Shown one piece after another: positions 1 to 10,328 of a DNA stretch of 64,000 nucleotides. Made by a program: the position numbers and the translations under genes. The notes beneath the pieces are model-generated. The model saw only the letters and a list, made by a program, of their open reading frames with translations, was not told the DNA's origin and made no database searches. The stretch is from Methylibium sp035476815 (lineage in GTDB: Bacteria; Pseudomonadota; Gammaproteobacteria; Burkholderiales; Burkholderiaceae_C), in the NCBI GenBank assembly GCA_035476815.1, contig DATILD010000017.1:1-64000 (forward strand). Reading direction: 5' to 3'. The first letter of the stretch is position 1. Every line of letters begins with the position of its first letter.

Positions 1-137
1 TGGCCCATGGCCCGGGTCGCGCAGGCCGCATGGCGGCGTTGCTCGCTCGTTGCGTGCAGCAGCACGCGGCCTCGCTCGCGCCTTGCCCTGCAGCCTGCGC
101 GGCCCGGGCGCGAGCCCTCCGATAGCGTTAACAGGCC

Positions 138-395
138 CTAGGCGAAGGCCTCGGGACGCAGTTCACTGACCTCGGTGATCACGTCGGCCGGCAGCCCGGC
201 GCGGCGGGCCGCCTCGCGGATGGCCTCGGGGCTGGAGGCCTCGTAGAGGCAGAAGGTCTTCTTCTTGTCGGCCGACAGGAAGGAGAACAGCCAGTGGACG
301 CCGACGTCGTCGTTGATCAGCCGCACCTGGCTGGCGTCCTCGCGGGTCACCTCGAGCTGCTCGGCGAAATGGCGCTCGATCATGTAAAGCGGCAT
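138..395 (-). CDS. DUF4242 domain protein
   Basis: An 85-residue protein beginning MPLYMIERHFAEQL and running through a VHWLFSFLSADKKKTFCLYE segment, the pattern of the small DUF4242 (SCO4226-like) family. Members are dimeric ferredoxin-fold proteins; one Streptomyces member binds nickel. The start at 395 is preferred over an upstream ATG at 461 because family homology begins here and an AGGAG lies just upstream. It points away from the flavin oxidase downstream and its role is unknown. Confidence 0.8.
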   Translation of the reverse strand: MPLYMIERHFAEQLEVTREDASQVRLINDDVGVHWLFSFLSADKKKTFCLYEASSPEAIREAARRAGLPADVITEVSELRPEAFA

Positions 396-568
396 GGCGG
401 CTCTCCTCACGACAGCAGTCGGCCCATTGTGGGCAGCCGCCGCGCCGATGGAACTAGTCAATGCTGATCATTTGGCGCTCCCGCCGCGCAATGGTCGGCC
501 TGGTTGATGCGCGCGCCAGGCGCCGCGCCTAGATTGGCCGTCAGCGTCAACCACTCGAAGAGGCTCGC

Positions 569-724
569 ATGCGCAGCATCCTGACGATCCTCGGCATCGG
601 GGCCGCGGCCGGCCTGATGGCCTGGGGCGCCCGCGCCACCCCCGCGCCGGCCGGCGCGGCCGAGGCCGCCGTGGCGATGGCGGCGGCGTGCAGCGCCCCC
701 CGTGACGCCGGGCGCCACCACTGA
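569..724 (+). CDS. small exported or membrane peptide, hypothetical
   Basis: A 51-codon frame starting MRSILTILGIGAAAGLMAWG, that is, a short basic start and one hydrophobic stretch followed by an Ala/Pro-rich tail and a His-His end. A purine-rich AAGAGG precedes the ATG. It ends 16 bases before the start of the flavin oxidase gene, so it could be its leader cistron. There is no recognisable family; in such GC-rich DNA a chance frame of this length is possible, so confidence is low. Confidence 0.35.
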   Translation: MRSILTILGIGAAAGLMAWGARATPAPAGAAEAAVAMAAACSAPRDAGRHH

Positions 725-740
725 CCCCGGGGCCGTCGCC

Positions 741-2120
741 ATGAACATCGACACCGACACCTTCGCGGCCCTGCGCCGCAGCCTGCGCGGCGAGTTGATC
801 CAGCCCGACGACGCCGGCTACGACGCCGCCCGCCAGGTCTTCAACGCGATGATCGACCGCTACCCGCGCGCCATCGCGCGCTGCGCCGACGTGGCCGACG
901 TGATCACCGCGGTGAACTTCGCCCGCGAGCACGAACTGCTGCTGGCGGTGCGCTGCGGCGGTCACAACGGCGGCGGGCTGGGCACCTGCGACAACGGGCT
1001 CGTGATCGACCTGTCGCCGATGCACGGGGTGCGCGTCGACCCCGAGGCGCGCACGGTGCGCGCCGACGGCGGCTGCACCTGGGGCGCGATCGATCACGCC
1101 ACCCACGCCTTCGGGCTGGCCTGCCCGAGCGGGATCATCTCGACCACGGGGGTCGGCGGGCTCACGCTGGGCGGCGGCATCGGGCACCTGACGCGCCGCT
1201 GCGGCCTGGCGATCGACAACCTGATCGGCGCCGACCTGGTGCTGGCCGACGGCCGCTTTGTCAGCGTCGGCCCCGACCGCCACCCCGACCTCTACTGGGC
1301 GATCCGCGGCGGCGGCGGCAACTTCGGCGTCGTCACCTCGTTCGAGTTCAGGCTGCACCCGATCCGCAACGTGGTCGCGGGGCCGACCGTCTGGCCCTAC
1401 GAGAAGGCGGCCGAGGTGCTGCGCTGGTACCGCGAGTTCATCCCGCAGCAGCCGCGCGAGCTGAACGGCTTCTTCACCTTCCTGAAGGTGCCCGCGATCC
1501 CGCTGTTCCCCGAGGCCTTGCACGACACCCACATGTGCGGCGTGGTGTGGTGCTACACCGGACCGGCCGACACGGCCGAGGCGGCCTTCGCCCCGGTGCG
1601 CGCCTTCGGGCCGCCGGCCTTCCATGCGGTCGGCGAGATGCCCTACCCCGCGCTGCAGAGCTTCTTCGATCCGCTCTACTGCACCGGCCACCAGTGGTAC
1701 TGGCGCGCCGACTTCGTCAGCGAGCTGACCGATGCCGCGATCGCCGCGCATGTCGAGCATGGCCGCGTGCCGACCGGGCTGTCGACCATGCACCTGTACC
1801 CGGTCGACGGCGCCGCCCACGATGTCGGCCGCCACGACACGCCCTTCAGCTACCGCGAGGCGCTGTGGGCCGAGGTGATCGTCGGCGTCGACCCCGAGCC
1901 GGCGAACAAGCAGCTCGTGACGGACTGGACGCGCCGCTACCACGACGCGGTCCATCGCCATGGGGCCGGCGGCGCCTACGTGAACTTCATGATGGACGAA
2001 GGCCAGGAGCGCGTGAAGGCGACCTACCGCGACAACCACCCGCGGCTGGTCGAAGTCAAGCGGCGCTACGACCCGGAGAACCTGTTCCGGGTGAACCAGA
2101 ACATCCACCCCAGCGGCTGA
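741..2120 (+). CDS. FAD-binding oxidase, berberine-bridge type
   Basis: A 459-residue flavoprotein of the PCMH/VAO superfamily. The N-terminal FAD domain (about 35-210) has GGHNGGG, in which His75 is the expected covalent flavin ligand, and the GVGGLTLGGGIGHLTRR glycine-rich stretch. Cys128 lies close to where bicovalent enzymes carry the second attachment, but this cannot be settled by eye. The C-terminal BBE segment is YDPENLFRVNQNIHP. Such enzymes oxidise sugars, alcohols or alkaloid-like substrates with O2; the substrate here is unknown. The start at 741 is chosen over 702 because homology begins with MNIDTDTFAALR. No secretion signal is seen. Confidence 0.88.
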   Translation: MNIDTDTFAALRRSLRGELIQPDDAGYDAARQVFNAMIDRYPRAIARCADVADVITAVNFAREHELLLAVRCGGHNGGGLGTCDNGLVIDLSPMHGVRVDPEARTVRADGGCTWGAIDHATHAFGLACPSGIISTTGVGGLTLGGGIGHLTRRCGLAIDNLIGADLVLADGRFVSVGPDRHPDLYWAIRGGGGNFGVVTSFEFRLHPIRNVVAGPTVWPYEKAAEVLRWYREFIPQQPRELNGFFTFLKVPAIPLFPEALHDTHMCGVVWCYTGPADTAEAAFAPVRAFGPPAFHAVGEMPYPALQSFFDPLYCTGHQWYWRADFVSELTDAAIAAHVEHGRVPTGLSTMHLYPVDGAAHDVGRHDTPFSYREALWAEVIVGVDPEPANKQLVTDWTRRYHDAVHRHGAGGAYVNFMMDEGQERVKATYRDNHPRLVEVKRRYDPENLFRVNQNIHPSG

Positions 2121-2214
2121 CGGCCGCCCCCCGTACCCCAGGCAGGGCGCGCCCCGGGACCAGCGCCTTGCCGTCTGCATTGCCCAGGTCCCTCGTCAAG
2201 AACAGGAGACTGCG

Positions 2215-2688
2215 ATGAAGAACCCTTTGACGATGCACCGCATCGCGGCCGCGACGCTGCTCGCGGCGATCGGCAGCGCGGCCTGGGCCGACGGCGCCCA
2301 CCGCATGGTCAACGCCGCCGAACTGAAGTGGACCGACGCGGCCTCGCTGCCGCCCGGCGCCAAGCTCGCGGTGATCGAAGGGCCGCTGGGCGAGGCGGTC
2401 CCGGTCACGGCGCGCATCAAGTTCCCGGCCAACTACACGCTGCCGGCGCACATCCATCCGCACTTCGAGCGCGTGACCGGCTTGACCGGCGGCTTCTACA
2501 TGGGCATGGGCAGCAAGTTCGACGCCGCCCAGGCCACGATGGTGCTGAAGCCGGGCGACATGATGATCATGGAGCCCAACACGCCGCACTTCGCGATGAC
2601 CAAGGAGGAGACCATCGTGCAGCTGCACGGCCCGGGCCCATGGAGCATCATCTACATCAACCCGGCGGACGATCCGCGCAAGAAGTAG
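2215..2688 (+). CDS. exported cupin-domain protein
   Basis: A 157-residue protein with a clear Sec signal peptide (basic start, AAATLLAAIGSAAWA, cleavage near residue 25) followed by one cupin barrel. The metal-binding cupin motif 1 is seen as PAHIHPHFERVTGLTGGFYM and motif 2 as the PGDMMIMEPNTPHFA stretch. AGGAG lies seven bases before the ATG. It follows the flavin oxidase by 94 bases on the same strand and may be co-transcribed. The substrate is unknown; many such periplasmic cupins are uncharacterised. Confidence 0.82.
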   Translation: MKNPLTMHRIAAATLLAAIGSAAWADGAHRMVNAAELKWTDAASLPPGAKLAVIEGPLGEAVPVTARIKFPANYTLPAHIHPHFERVTGLTGGFYMGMGSKFDAAQATMVLKPGDMMIMEPNTPHFAMTKEETIVQLHGPGPWSIIYINPADDPRKK

Positions 2689-2737
2689 CCGCCGTCGAGC
2701 GGAGGGCGCGCGGCCCGTCGCCTGCCAACCCGCGCCC

Positions 2738-4008
2738 TCAGCCGCCGCGCGCCGCCGCTTCGCGCAGCTTGTCCTTCCTGCTCTTGCGGCGGCCCTTGAC
2801 GCCGCCTTCCGGCGGCGACGCCGGCACCGCGACCTGGCGCGGCTCGAAGCCCGCGATGCGCTCGCGCGGCACGCGCCGGCCCTGGCGCTTCTCGATGAGC
2901 CGGAAATGCGCCTCGGTGGCCGCGCTCACGAAGCTGACCGCCAGGCCCGCGGCGCCGGCGCGGGCGGTGCGGCCGATGCGGTGGGTGTAGTCCACCGCCG
3001 AGCGCGGCAGGTCGTAATTGACCACCACCGGCAGGCCCGGGATGTGCAGGCCGCGCGCCGCCATGTCGGTGGCCAGCAGCACGCGCAGCGCGCCGCTGCC
3101 GAGGTCCGCCAGCACCCGGCTGCGCGCGCCCTGGCTGAGATCGCCGTGGAAGGCGGCGGCGGCGAGGCCGGCGCGGCGCAGCTTGTCGGCAACATGCTCG
3201 CTGGCGTAGCGCGTGGCCACGAACACCAGCACGCGCTCCCAGCCGCCCGTCTCGACCAGGTGGCGCAGCAGCGGGGTGCGCCGCGCCGCGTCGACCTCCA
3301 CCGCATGCTGCTCGATCGCGGGCGCGCCGGCCTCGGGCAAGGCCGCCACGTCGACGCGCACCGGGTCGCGCAGCAGCGCCTGCGCCAGGCCCTGGACGGC
3401 CGGCGAGATGGTGGCCGAGAAGCACAGGCTCTGCCGGCCGAGCGGCAGCAGCGCGGCGATGCGGGCGAGTTCGTCGGCGAAGCCCTCGTCGAGCAGGCGG
3501 TCGGCCTCGTCGAGCACCAGCAGCTCCACCGCATTGAGCGCGACCGCATGGCAGCCGACCAGGTCGAGCAGGCGGCCGGGCGTCGCGACCACCACCTCGG
3601 CGCCGCCGCGCAGGCCGAGCATCTGCGGGTTGATCGAGACGCCGCCGAAGACGACGGCCACCTTGACCGGCGCGGCGAGGCGGCGCGACAGCGCGCGGAC
3701 CGTCTCGCCGACCTGGACGGCGAGATCGCGCGTGGGCACCAGCACCAGCGCAAACGGCCTGCGCCCGGCGGGACGCGCGGCCGCGTCGAGGCGGTGCAGC
3801 AGCGCCAGCCCGAAGGCGGCGGTCTTGCCGGAGCCGGTGGGCGAGCAGGCGATGAGGTCGCGGCCCTGCAGCGCGAGCGGCAGGGTCGCGGCCTGCACCG
3901 GCGTGGGCACGACATGGCCGCCCTCGGCCGCGGCGCGCACCAGGGCCGCCGACAGGCCCAGCGCCGCGAACGGCGAGCTCGCGAGCGCTGAACTCACGAC
4001 CGGCGCAT

Positions 4009-4012
<4 letters not shown>
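2738..4012 (-). CDS. DEAD-box ATP-dependent RNA helicase
   Basis: A 424-residue helicase with the full motif series: Q motif (PTPVQAATLP), Walker A SPTGSGKT, PTRDLA, TPGRLL, VLDEADR, SAT, then ATDMAARGLHIPG and HRIGRTARAG in the second RecA domain. The tail is short, basic and glycine-rich (KGRRKSRKDKLRE). The start is GTG at 4012 and overlaps the dbpA stop as GTGA, so the two helicases are translationally coupled. It resembles the RhlE/SrmB-like group but I cannot assign a named orthologue. Its likely role is ribosome or RNA remodelling. Confidence 0.92.
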
Positions 4013-5430
<1,418 letters not shown>

Positions 5431-5792
5431 GGCGGGATTGTCGGCGGGCGCGAGGAAGCGCCCGGCGCGACGGATCCGGGCATCGCGGCCGCGCGACCGG
5501 CTTCACGTCCGCCGTTTGTCGGCCGCTTCGAGTCGAACCCACGTCGACCGCCGGCGGCGTCAGGGGCGGCCGGTCAACGCCGAGCGAAGCGGGCACTGAC
5601 CTGCCGGCTCATCGGTGTGGGCGGTGCGGGCGCTGCGCAGTCGCCCTCGGGGCGCGCACCGGCGCCTCCATGGAAGCGACCCCGGGGTGCGCGCTGGTCG
5701 CGGTCATCGCGCCGCACGTCGTGCCCGACAATCGGGCCGGTCTCCGAGCGCTGGCGATCACCGACGCAAGACCGACAACCGATGGGACCTCG
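5431..5792. other. intergenic region, divergent, no gene seen
   Basis: About 360 bases between dbpA (leftward) and the PhzF-like gene (rightward). It must hold both promoters, but I see no convincing -35/-10 pair, hairpin or repeat. Open frames running through it lack family signals. Confidence 0.5.
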
Positions 5793-6665
5793 ATGAGCCG
5801 CACGTACAAGGTGGTGGACGTCTTCACCAGCCGGCCCCTGCTGGGCAATCCCGTGGCCGTCGTGCTCGAGGCCGAAGGGCTCGACACGACCGACATGCAG
5901 CGCATCGCGCGCTGGACCAATCTGTCGGAGACGACCTTCCTGCTGCCCCCGACCGTGCCCGGCGCCGACTACCGCCTGCGCATCTTCACGCCGCGCAGCG
6001 AACTGCCGTTCGCGGGCCATCCGACGCTGGGCAGCGCCCATGCCGCGCTCGAGGCCGGTCGTGTGCAGGCACGCGACGGCCGACTCGTGCACGAATGCGG
6101 CGTCGGCCTGATCGCGCTGGCGGTGCGCGGAGACGGCGCCGATCGACGGTTGACGTTCGACCTGCCGCCCGCCCGCCTCACGCCCTTGCAGCCCGGTGAC
6201 ATCGACGAGCTGGAAGCCGTGTTGGGACACCCCGTCGTTCGCGGCATCGCGCCGGCGGTCGTGAACGTCGGGCCGCAATGGGTGGTCGCGCAACTGCCGA
6301 GCGCCGCGGACCTGCTCGCGCTCAGGCCTGATTTCGCGCGCTCGGCAGCCTTCGAAAGGCGGCTCGGCGTGACGGGCCTGTCGGTCTTCGCGCTGCACGA
6401 CGGCGGCAGCGAGGAGATCGAGGTCCGATCGTTTGCCCCCTCGTGCGGCGTCGACGAGGACCCGGTCTGTGGCAGCGGCAACGGCAGCGTGGCCGTGTTC
6501 CTGCGTGAACGCCACCTGATCGCCGCCCAGGGCACGCGCTACACCGCCGCGCAGGGGCAGTGCGTCGGGCGCGAGGGGCGGGTTGCCGTCACCGTGCGGC
6601 CCGATGGCGCGGTCAGCGTCGGCGGGAGCTGCGTGACCTGCGTGGACGGCCGGCTCACGTGCTAG
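5793..6665 (+). CDS. PhzF family isomerase/epimerase
   Basis: A 290-residue protein with the PhzF/diaminopimelate-epimerase fold. It begins MSRTYKVVDVFTSRPLLGNPVAVV; the segment NLSETTFLLPP carries the conserved Glu of PhzF proteins, FTPRSELPFAGHPTLG is the first-domain hallmark, and EDPVCGSGNGSVAVF closes the second. Family members isomerise small metabolites (PhzF itself acts in phenazine synthesis); no phenazine genes are nearby, so the substrate is unknown. The start at 5793 matches family N-termini; an in-frame start at 5670 would add 41 unconserved residues. Confidence 0.9.
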   Translation: MSRTYKVVDVFTSRPLLGNPVAVVLEAEGLDTTDMQRIARWTNLSETTFLLPPTVPGADYRLRIFTPRSELPFAGHPTLGSAHAALEAGRVQARDGRLVHECGVGLIALAVRGDGADRRLTFDLPPARLTPLQPGDIDELEAVLGHPVVRGIAPAVVNVGPQWVVAQLPSAADLLALRPDFARSAAFERRLGVTGLSVFALHDGGSEEIEVRSFAPSCGVDEDPVCGSGNGSVAVFLRERHLIAAQGTRYTAAQGQCVGREGRVAVTVRPDGAVSVGGSCVTCVDGRLTC

Positions 6666-6719
6666 CACGGGCCTTTGCTTGGATGCCGCGCCGCCAATCC
6701 GATCGAGGTACAAGGCCGC

Positions 6720-7007
6720 ATGACCGCACCGCCCGCCCCACCCCTGCAGCCGCGCAATCCCCTGCACGGGGTCACGCTCGAGGCCATCGTCACGGCGCTC
6801 GCCGGGCACTATGGATGGGCGGGCCTGGCCGAACGCGTCCCGGTGCGCTGCTTCAGCAGTGAACCGAGCGTCGGGTCGAGCCTGAAGTTTCTCCGCCGTA
6901 CGCCCTGGGCCCGCGAGAAGGTCGAAGGCCTGTACCTCTACATGCTGCGCGAGATCCGCCGTGCACCGTCCGGCGGCGATGCCGCCGCGCCGCCGGGTCG
7001 GCCATGA
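6720..7007 (+). CDS. VF530 (DUF2132) family DNA-binding-like protein
   Basis: A 95-residue protein with the family core NPLHGVTLEAIVTALAGHYG and RTPWAREKVEGLYL. VF530 has a small helical fold suggested to bind DNA. Its stop overlaps the start of the metallopeptidase gene as ATGA, so the two are coupled. A start at 6675 is possible, but homology begins near residue 10 of the chosen product. Confidence 0.85.
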   Translation: MTAPPAPPLQPRNPLHGVTLEAIVTALAGHYGWAGLAERVPVRCFSSEPSVGSSLKFLRRTPWAREKVEGLYLYMLREIRRAPSGGDAAAPPGRP

Positions 7008-7558
7008 AGCCGCCGACGGCGCAGCGGAAGTATCTGACGGGCTATCCGCCCGCGTTGCTGGCCCGGGTCGACGAGCTGATCGCGCAAGGCCGGCTCGGCG
7101 AGAGCCTGCGCCAGCGCTACCCGGATGCCCACGATGTGCGCAGCGACGCTGCGCTGTACGAGTACGTGGTGGACCTCAAGAGCCGGTTCCTGCGCAACGC
7201 CCAGCCGATTGCCAAGGTTCGGTACGACAACACGCTGCACATCGTGCGCAACGCGCTGGGCACGCACACCACGGTGGCGCGCGTGCAGGGCGACCGGCTC
7301 AAGGCCAAGCGCGAGATCCGCGTGGCCGGCCTGTTCAGGCAGGCACCGGCGCCGTTCCTCAGGATGATCGTGGTGCACGAACTGGCCCACCTCAAGGAGC
7401 GCGAGCACGGCAAGCCCTTCTACGCGCTGTGCACGCACATGGAGCCGGCGTATCACCAGCTCGAGTTCGATGTCCGGCTGTGGCTGACGGCGCTCGAGCT
7501 CGCCGGATCTGCGCACGCTCACCCGCCCGACAGCCCCTCGAGCGCCCCGCCCGCGTGA
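7004..7558 (+). CDS. YgjP-like (M48-type) metallopeptidase
   Basis: A 184-residue protein with the zinc motif HELAHLKEREHGKPFYALC: HELAH supplies two His ligands and a Glu, and the downstream HGKPF is typical of the YgjP/DUF45 group. No signal peptide is seen. It starts inside the last codons of the VF530 gene. The physiological substrate of this family is not established. Confidence 0.85.
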   Translation: MKPPTAQRKYLTGYPPALLARVDELIAQGRLGESLRQRYPDAHDVRSDAALYEYVVDLKSRFLRNAQPIAKVRYDNTLHIVRNALGTHTTVARVQGDRLKAKREIRVAGLFRQAPAPFLRMIVVHELAHLKEREHGKPFYALCTHMEPAYHQLEFDVRLWLTALELAGSAHAHPPDSPSSAPPA

Positions 7559-7620
7559 TGCGTCTCGGCGCTGCGCGCCGGCCGGGCGGATGCCAGGCGC
7601 GCATGGCCCCGGTCGCCGGG

Positions 7621-9234
7621 TCAGGTCGCGCCCGGTTCGTCGTCGGCGCCGACGCGCAGCCCGAGGGCGTCGTCGAACCAGGCCTCGATGTCGGCCAGCG
7701 CGTGGCGGTCGCTGGCGATGCCGATGTACTGGTCGGGCCGCACGATGACGGCGGCGCGTGCGTCCGCGCCCAGCGCGTCGAGCAGCGCGGCGCCGCCGCG
7801 CGCCGCGTCGAGCGCGTGCACCTGCAGACAGCCGGGCCAGCGCGGCCCGAGGCGCGCCTGCCAGCTGGCCGCCAGCGCGTCGAGCGCCGGGGCGTCGGTG
7901 CGCGCCAGCAGCAGCACGTGGAAGCCCGGCGCCGCCAGCCAGCCATGCACCGGCCGCGGCGGGATGCCGACCTCGGCATGCGGCAGCCGCTCGCCGGCCC
8001 ACGCCGCCAGCCGGCCGCGGCCGCGCGCCAGCGGGCCGCCGTGGTAGCCCAGGCCGATCTGCGACACGGTGCCGAACACCCAGCGCCGCACCGCGGGGCG
8101 GCTCATCACGCGCGCGGCCAGCGGCGGCACGACGTTCAGGCGCAGCCAGCGCAGCAGCGGCTGACGGCTGACGACCAGCCGGAAGGCGTTGTCGGTGCTG
8201 CGCAGCAGCCGCTGCGCCAGCGGCCAGCGCTCGGCGTGGTAGCTGTCGAGCAGCGCCGCGTCGGCCGCGCCGCCGGCCACCAGCGCGAGCTTCCAGCCCA
8301 GGTTGCAGGCGTCCTGCAGGCCGGTGTTCATGCCCTGGGCGCCGACCGGGCTGTGCACATGCGCGGCGTCGCCGGCCAGCAGGCAGCGGCCGACGCGCAG
8401 CCGCTCGACGCAGCGGTGGTGCACGCGGTAGGCGGAGAACCAGGCGGTGTCGGCGAAGCGCACCTCGATGTCCATCTGGCCGCGCACCGCGGCCTCGATG
8501 TCCTCGAAGCGCAGGTCCGGCGCCTGCGTGCCGGCGTCGGCCGGCAGGATGCCGATGACGCGGTAGCGGCGCTCGCCGCCGGGCATCGGGAAGAACAGCA
8601 CGAAGGTCTCGCGCGACAGGCAGACGGTCACCTCGCCATAGGGCAGCGCCCAGTCGATCGCGGTGTCGGCGACGTAGAAGGCGTTCTCGTAGGTGCCGCC
8701 GGCGAAGGCCAGGCCCAGGCCCTCGCGCACCGGGCTGCGCGCGCCGTCGCAGCCGACCAGCCAGTCGCAGCGCAGCGCCTCGGCGCGGCCGTCGGCATGG
8801 CGCAGCGTCGCGTCGACGCCGTCGGCGTGCGGCTCGAAGCGCTCGAGCGCGCAGCCCCAGTCGGCGTCGTGGCCGGCCTGGCGCAGCCGGGCCTGCAGCA
8901 GCGCCTCGTTGCGGCTCTGCTCGAGGATCAGCAGGTAGGGGTAGGCGGTGCGCGCGCGGCCCAGGTCGCCGAGCGGCAGGCGCTGCACGCGTCGCCGGCC
9001 GACGTAGAGGTTGACGGCCTCGGTCGGGCGGCCCTGCGCGACCGCCGCGTCGGCGATGCCGAGGGCGGCGTAGAGCTCGAGCGTACGCGCCTGCACGCCG
9101 AGCGCGCGCGACTCGCGCGTCGGCCCGGCCTTGCCGTCGACCAGCCGGAAGGGGACGCCGTGGCGCGCCAGCTGGTTGGCCAGCATCAGCCCGGTGGGGC
9201 CGGCACCGGCGATCAGGACCGGGGTGTGGTTCAT
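7621..9234 (-). CDS. FAD-dependent aromatic-ring monooxygenase
   Basis: A 537-residue class A flavoprotein hydroxylase (PheA/MhpA/TfdB group). Visible are the Rossmann motif GAGPTGLMLANQL, the DG motif WLVGCDGARSPVRE, the GD motif LLAGDAAHVHSPVGAQGMNTG, and a C-terminal thioredoxin-like domain of about 150 residues as in phenol and 3-(3-hydroxyphenyl)propionate hydroxylases. It likely hydroxylates a phenolic ring with NAD(P)H and O2. It is divergent from the exported cyclase-family gene with 131 bases between, which suggests shared control of an aromatic catabolic step. The substrate cannot be told from sequence. Confidence 0.88.
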   Translation of the reverse strand: MNHTPVLIAGAGPTGLMLANQLARHGVPFRLVDGKAGPTRESRALGVQARTLELYAALGIADAAVAQGRPTEAVNLYVGRRRVQRLPLGDLGRARTAYPYLLILEQSRNEALLQARLRQAGHDADWGCALERFEPHADGVDATLRHADGRAEALRCDWLVGCDGARSPVREGLGLAFAGGTYENAFYVADTAIDWALPYGEVTVCLSRETFVLFFPMPGGERRYRVIGILPADAGTQAPDLRFEDIEAAVRGQMDIEVRFADTAWFSAYRVHHRCVERLRVGRCLLAGDAAHVHSPVGAQGMNTGLQDACNLGWKLALVAGGAADAALLDSYHAERWPLAQRLLRSTDNAFRLVVSRQPLLRWLRLNVVPPLAARVMSRPAVRRWVFGTVSQIGLGYHGGPLARGRGRLAAWAGERLPHAEVGIPPRPVHGWLAAPGFHVLLLARTDAPALDALAASWQARLGPRWPGCLQVHALDAARGGAALLDALGADARAAVIVRPDQYIGIASDRHALADIEAWFDDALGLRVGADDEPGAT

Positions 9235-9365
9235 CGCAGCCTCCGCCGCGGCGCAATGCGCTGGCGGTCAATTCTGCGGCGCCGGCGGGCAAGACGCGCG
9301 CGCCGCGCGCCGGCAAGCTAGCTGCGGTGGCCCATGCCGGGCCGCGACCACGACGAGAGGAACCC
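9235..9365. promoter_or_regulatory. divergent promoter region, monooxygenase / cyclase-family gene
   Basis: 131 bases separate two divergent starts (9234 leftward, 9366 rightward), with GAGAGGAACCC as the ribosome site for the right gene. Both genes look like parts of one catabolic function and an AraC-type regulator sits just beyond the right gene. I see no clear AraC half-sites by eye. Confidence 0.35.
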
Positions 9366-10325
9366 ATGACCGCCATCCCCCGCCTTGCCCCGGCCTGCCG
9401 CGCCGCCACTGCCGCCGCGGCGCTGGCCCTGCCCTGGCTGACCGCCCACGCCGCCGAACGCCCCTGGTTCCCGTCCGAGTGGGGCGCCGAGGACCAGCGC
9501 GGCGCGGCCAACCGCGTGACGCCGGAGCGCATCGTCGAGGCGCTGCGGCTCGCGACGACCGGCCGCGTCTACCCGCTCGGCCAGCCGTTTCGCACCGACA
9601 TGCCGATCTGGGGCGCGCGCTCCTTCCAGCTGACGATCCCGCAGGCCGACGAGCCGCCGAGCAAGAACGCGCTGACCGCCCACCTCGACTTCGTCGCCGG
9701 CGAGCTGGGCCAGGTCGGCACCCAGCTCGACGGGCTGGGCCATGTCGGCATCGGCGACCTCTACTACAACGGCAACGACCGGCGCCAGTTCGCCCAGCGC
9801 ACCGGGCTCAAGCGCCTGGGCATCGAGCACGCCGGCGCCTTCGTCACCCGCGGCGTGCTGGTCGATCTGCCGGCCTACAAGGGCGTGGCGCGGCTGCCGG
9901 CCGGCTACGAGGTGAGCGCGGCCGACCTGCAGGGCGCGCTGGCGCGCCAGCGGCTGGCGCTGCGCGAGGGCGACACGCTGCTGCTGCGCACCGGCTGGTC
10001 GCAGCTGTGGAACACCGACCACGCCGCCTACCTGGGCCACGCGCCCGGCTGGGGGCCCGATGCCTGCGAGTGGATCGTCCGGCAGAAGCCCGCGGCGACC
10101 GGCTGCGACACCTATGGCTGCGACGTCGTGCCCAACCCGGCCGACGCCGCGGTGCTGTGGCCCTGCCACCAGATCATGGGCACGAAGGCCGGCATCTACA
10201 ACGTCGAGAACCTGGACCTGGAGCGCCTGGCCGCGGACCAGGCGCACGAGTTCCTGTTCATCATGACGCCGCTGCCGCTGGTGGGCGCGTCGGGCTCGCC
10301 GGTGGCGCCGATCGCGATCCGCTGA
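9366..10325 (+). CDS. exported cyclase-family (kynurenine formamidase-like) protein
   Basis: A 319-residue protein with a signal peptide ending TAHAAERPW (cleavage near residue 29). The rest matches the cyclase family PF04199: GTQLDGLGHVG is the metal-site motif, close to the HxGTHxDxPxH pattern but with Gln in place of the first His after GT, and a C-terminal HEFLFIMTPLPLVGASGSPV ends the barrel. Members hydrolyse amides, lactones or esters using Zn or Mn. An AAGAGGAACCC-type site and homology support the start at 9366. Confidence 0.82.
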   Translation: MTAIPRLAPACRAATAAAALALPWLTAHAAERPWFPSEWGAEDQRGAANRVTPERIVEALRLATTGRVYPLGQPFRTDMPIWGARSFQLTIPQADEPPSKNALTAHLDFVAGELGQVGTQLDGLGHVGIGDLYYNGNDRRQFAQRTGLKRLGIEHAGAFVTRGVLVDLPAYKGVARLPAGYEVSAADLQGALARQRLALREGDTLLLRTGWSQLWNTDHAAYLGHAPGWGPDACEWIVRQKPAATGCDTYGCDVVPNPADAAVLWPCHQIMGTKAGIYNVENLDLERLAADQAHEFLFIMTPLPLVGASGSPVAPIAIR

Positions 10326-10328
10326 GGC

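Noticed and set aside
1..137. Left-edge GC-rich palindromic words as a repeat element
   Set aside because: They look like scattered short GC words; no second copy or long perfect arm is visible in the window.
468..2180. 570-codon open frame on the minus strand opposite the flavin oxidase
   Set aside because: It is the antisense shadow of a well-supported gene; its translation is Arg/Ala/Val-rich without any domain, as expected in GC-rich DNA.
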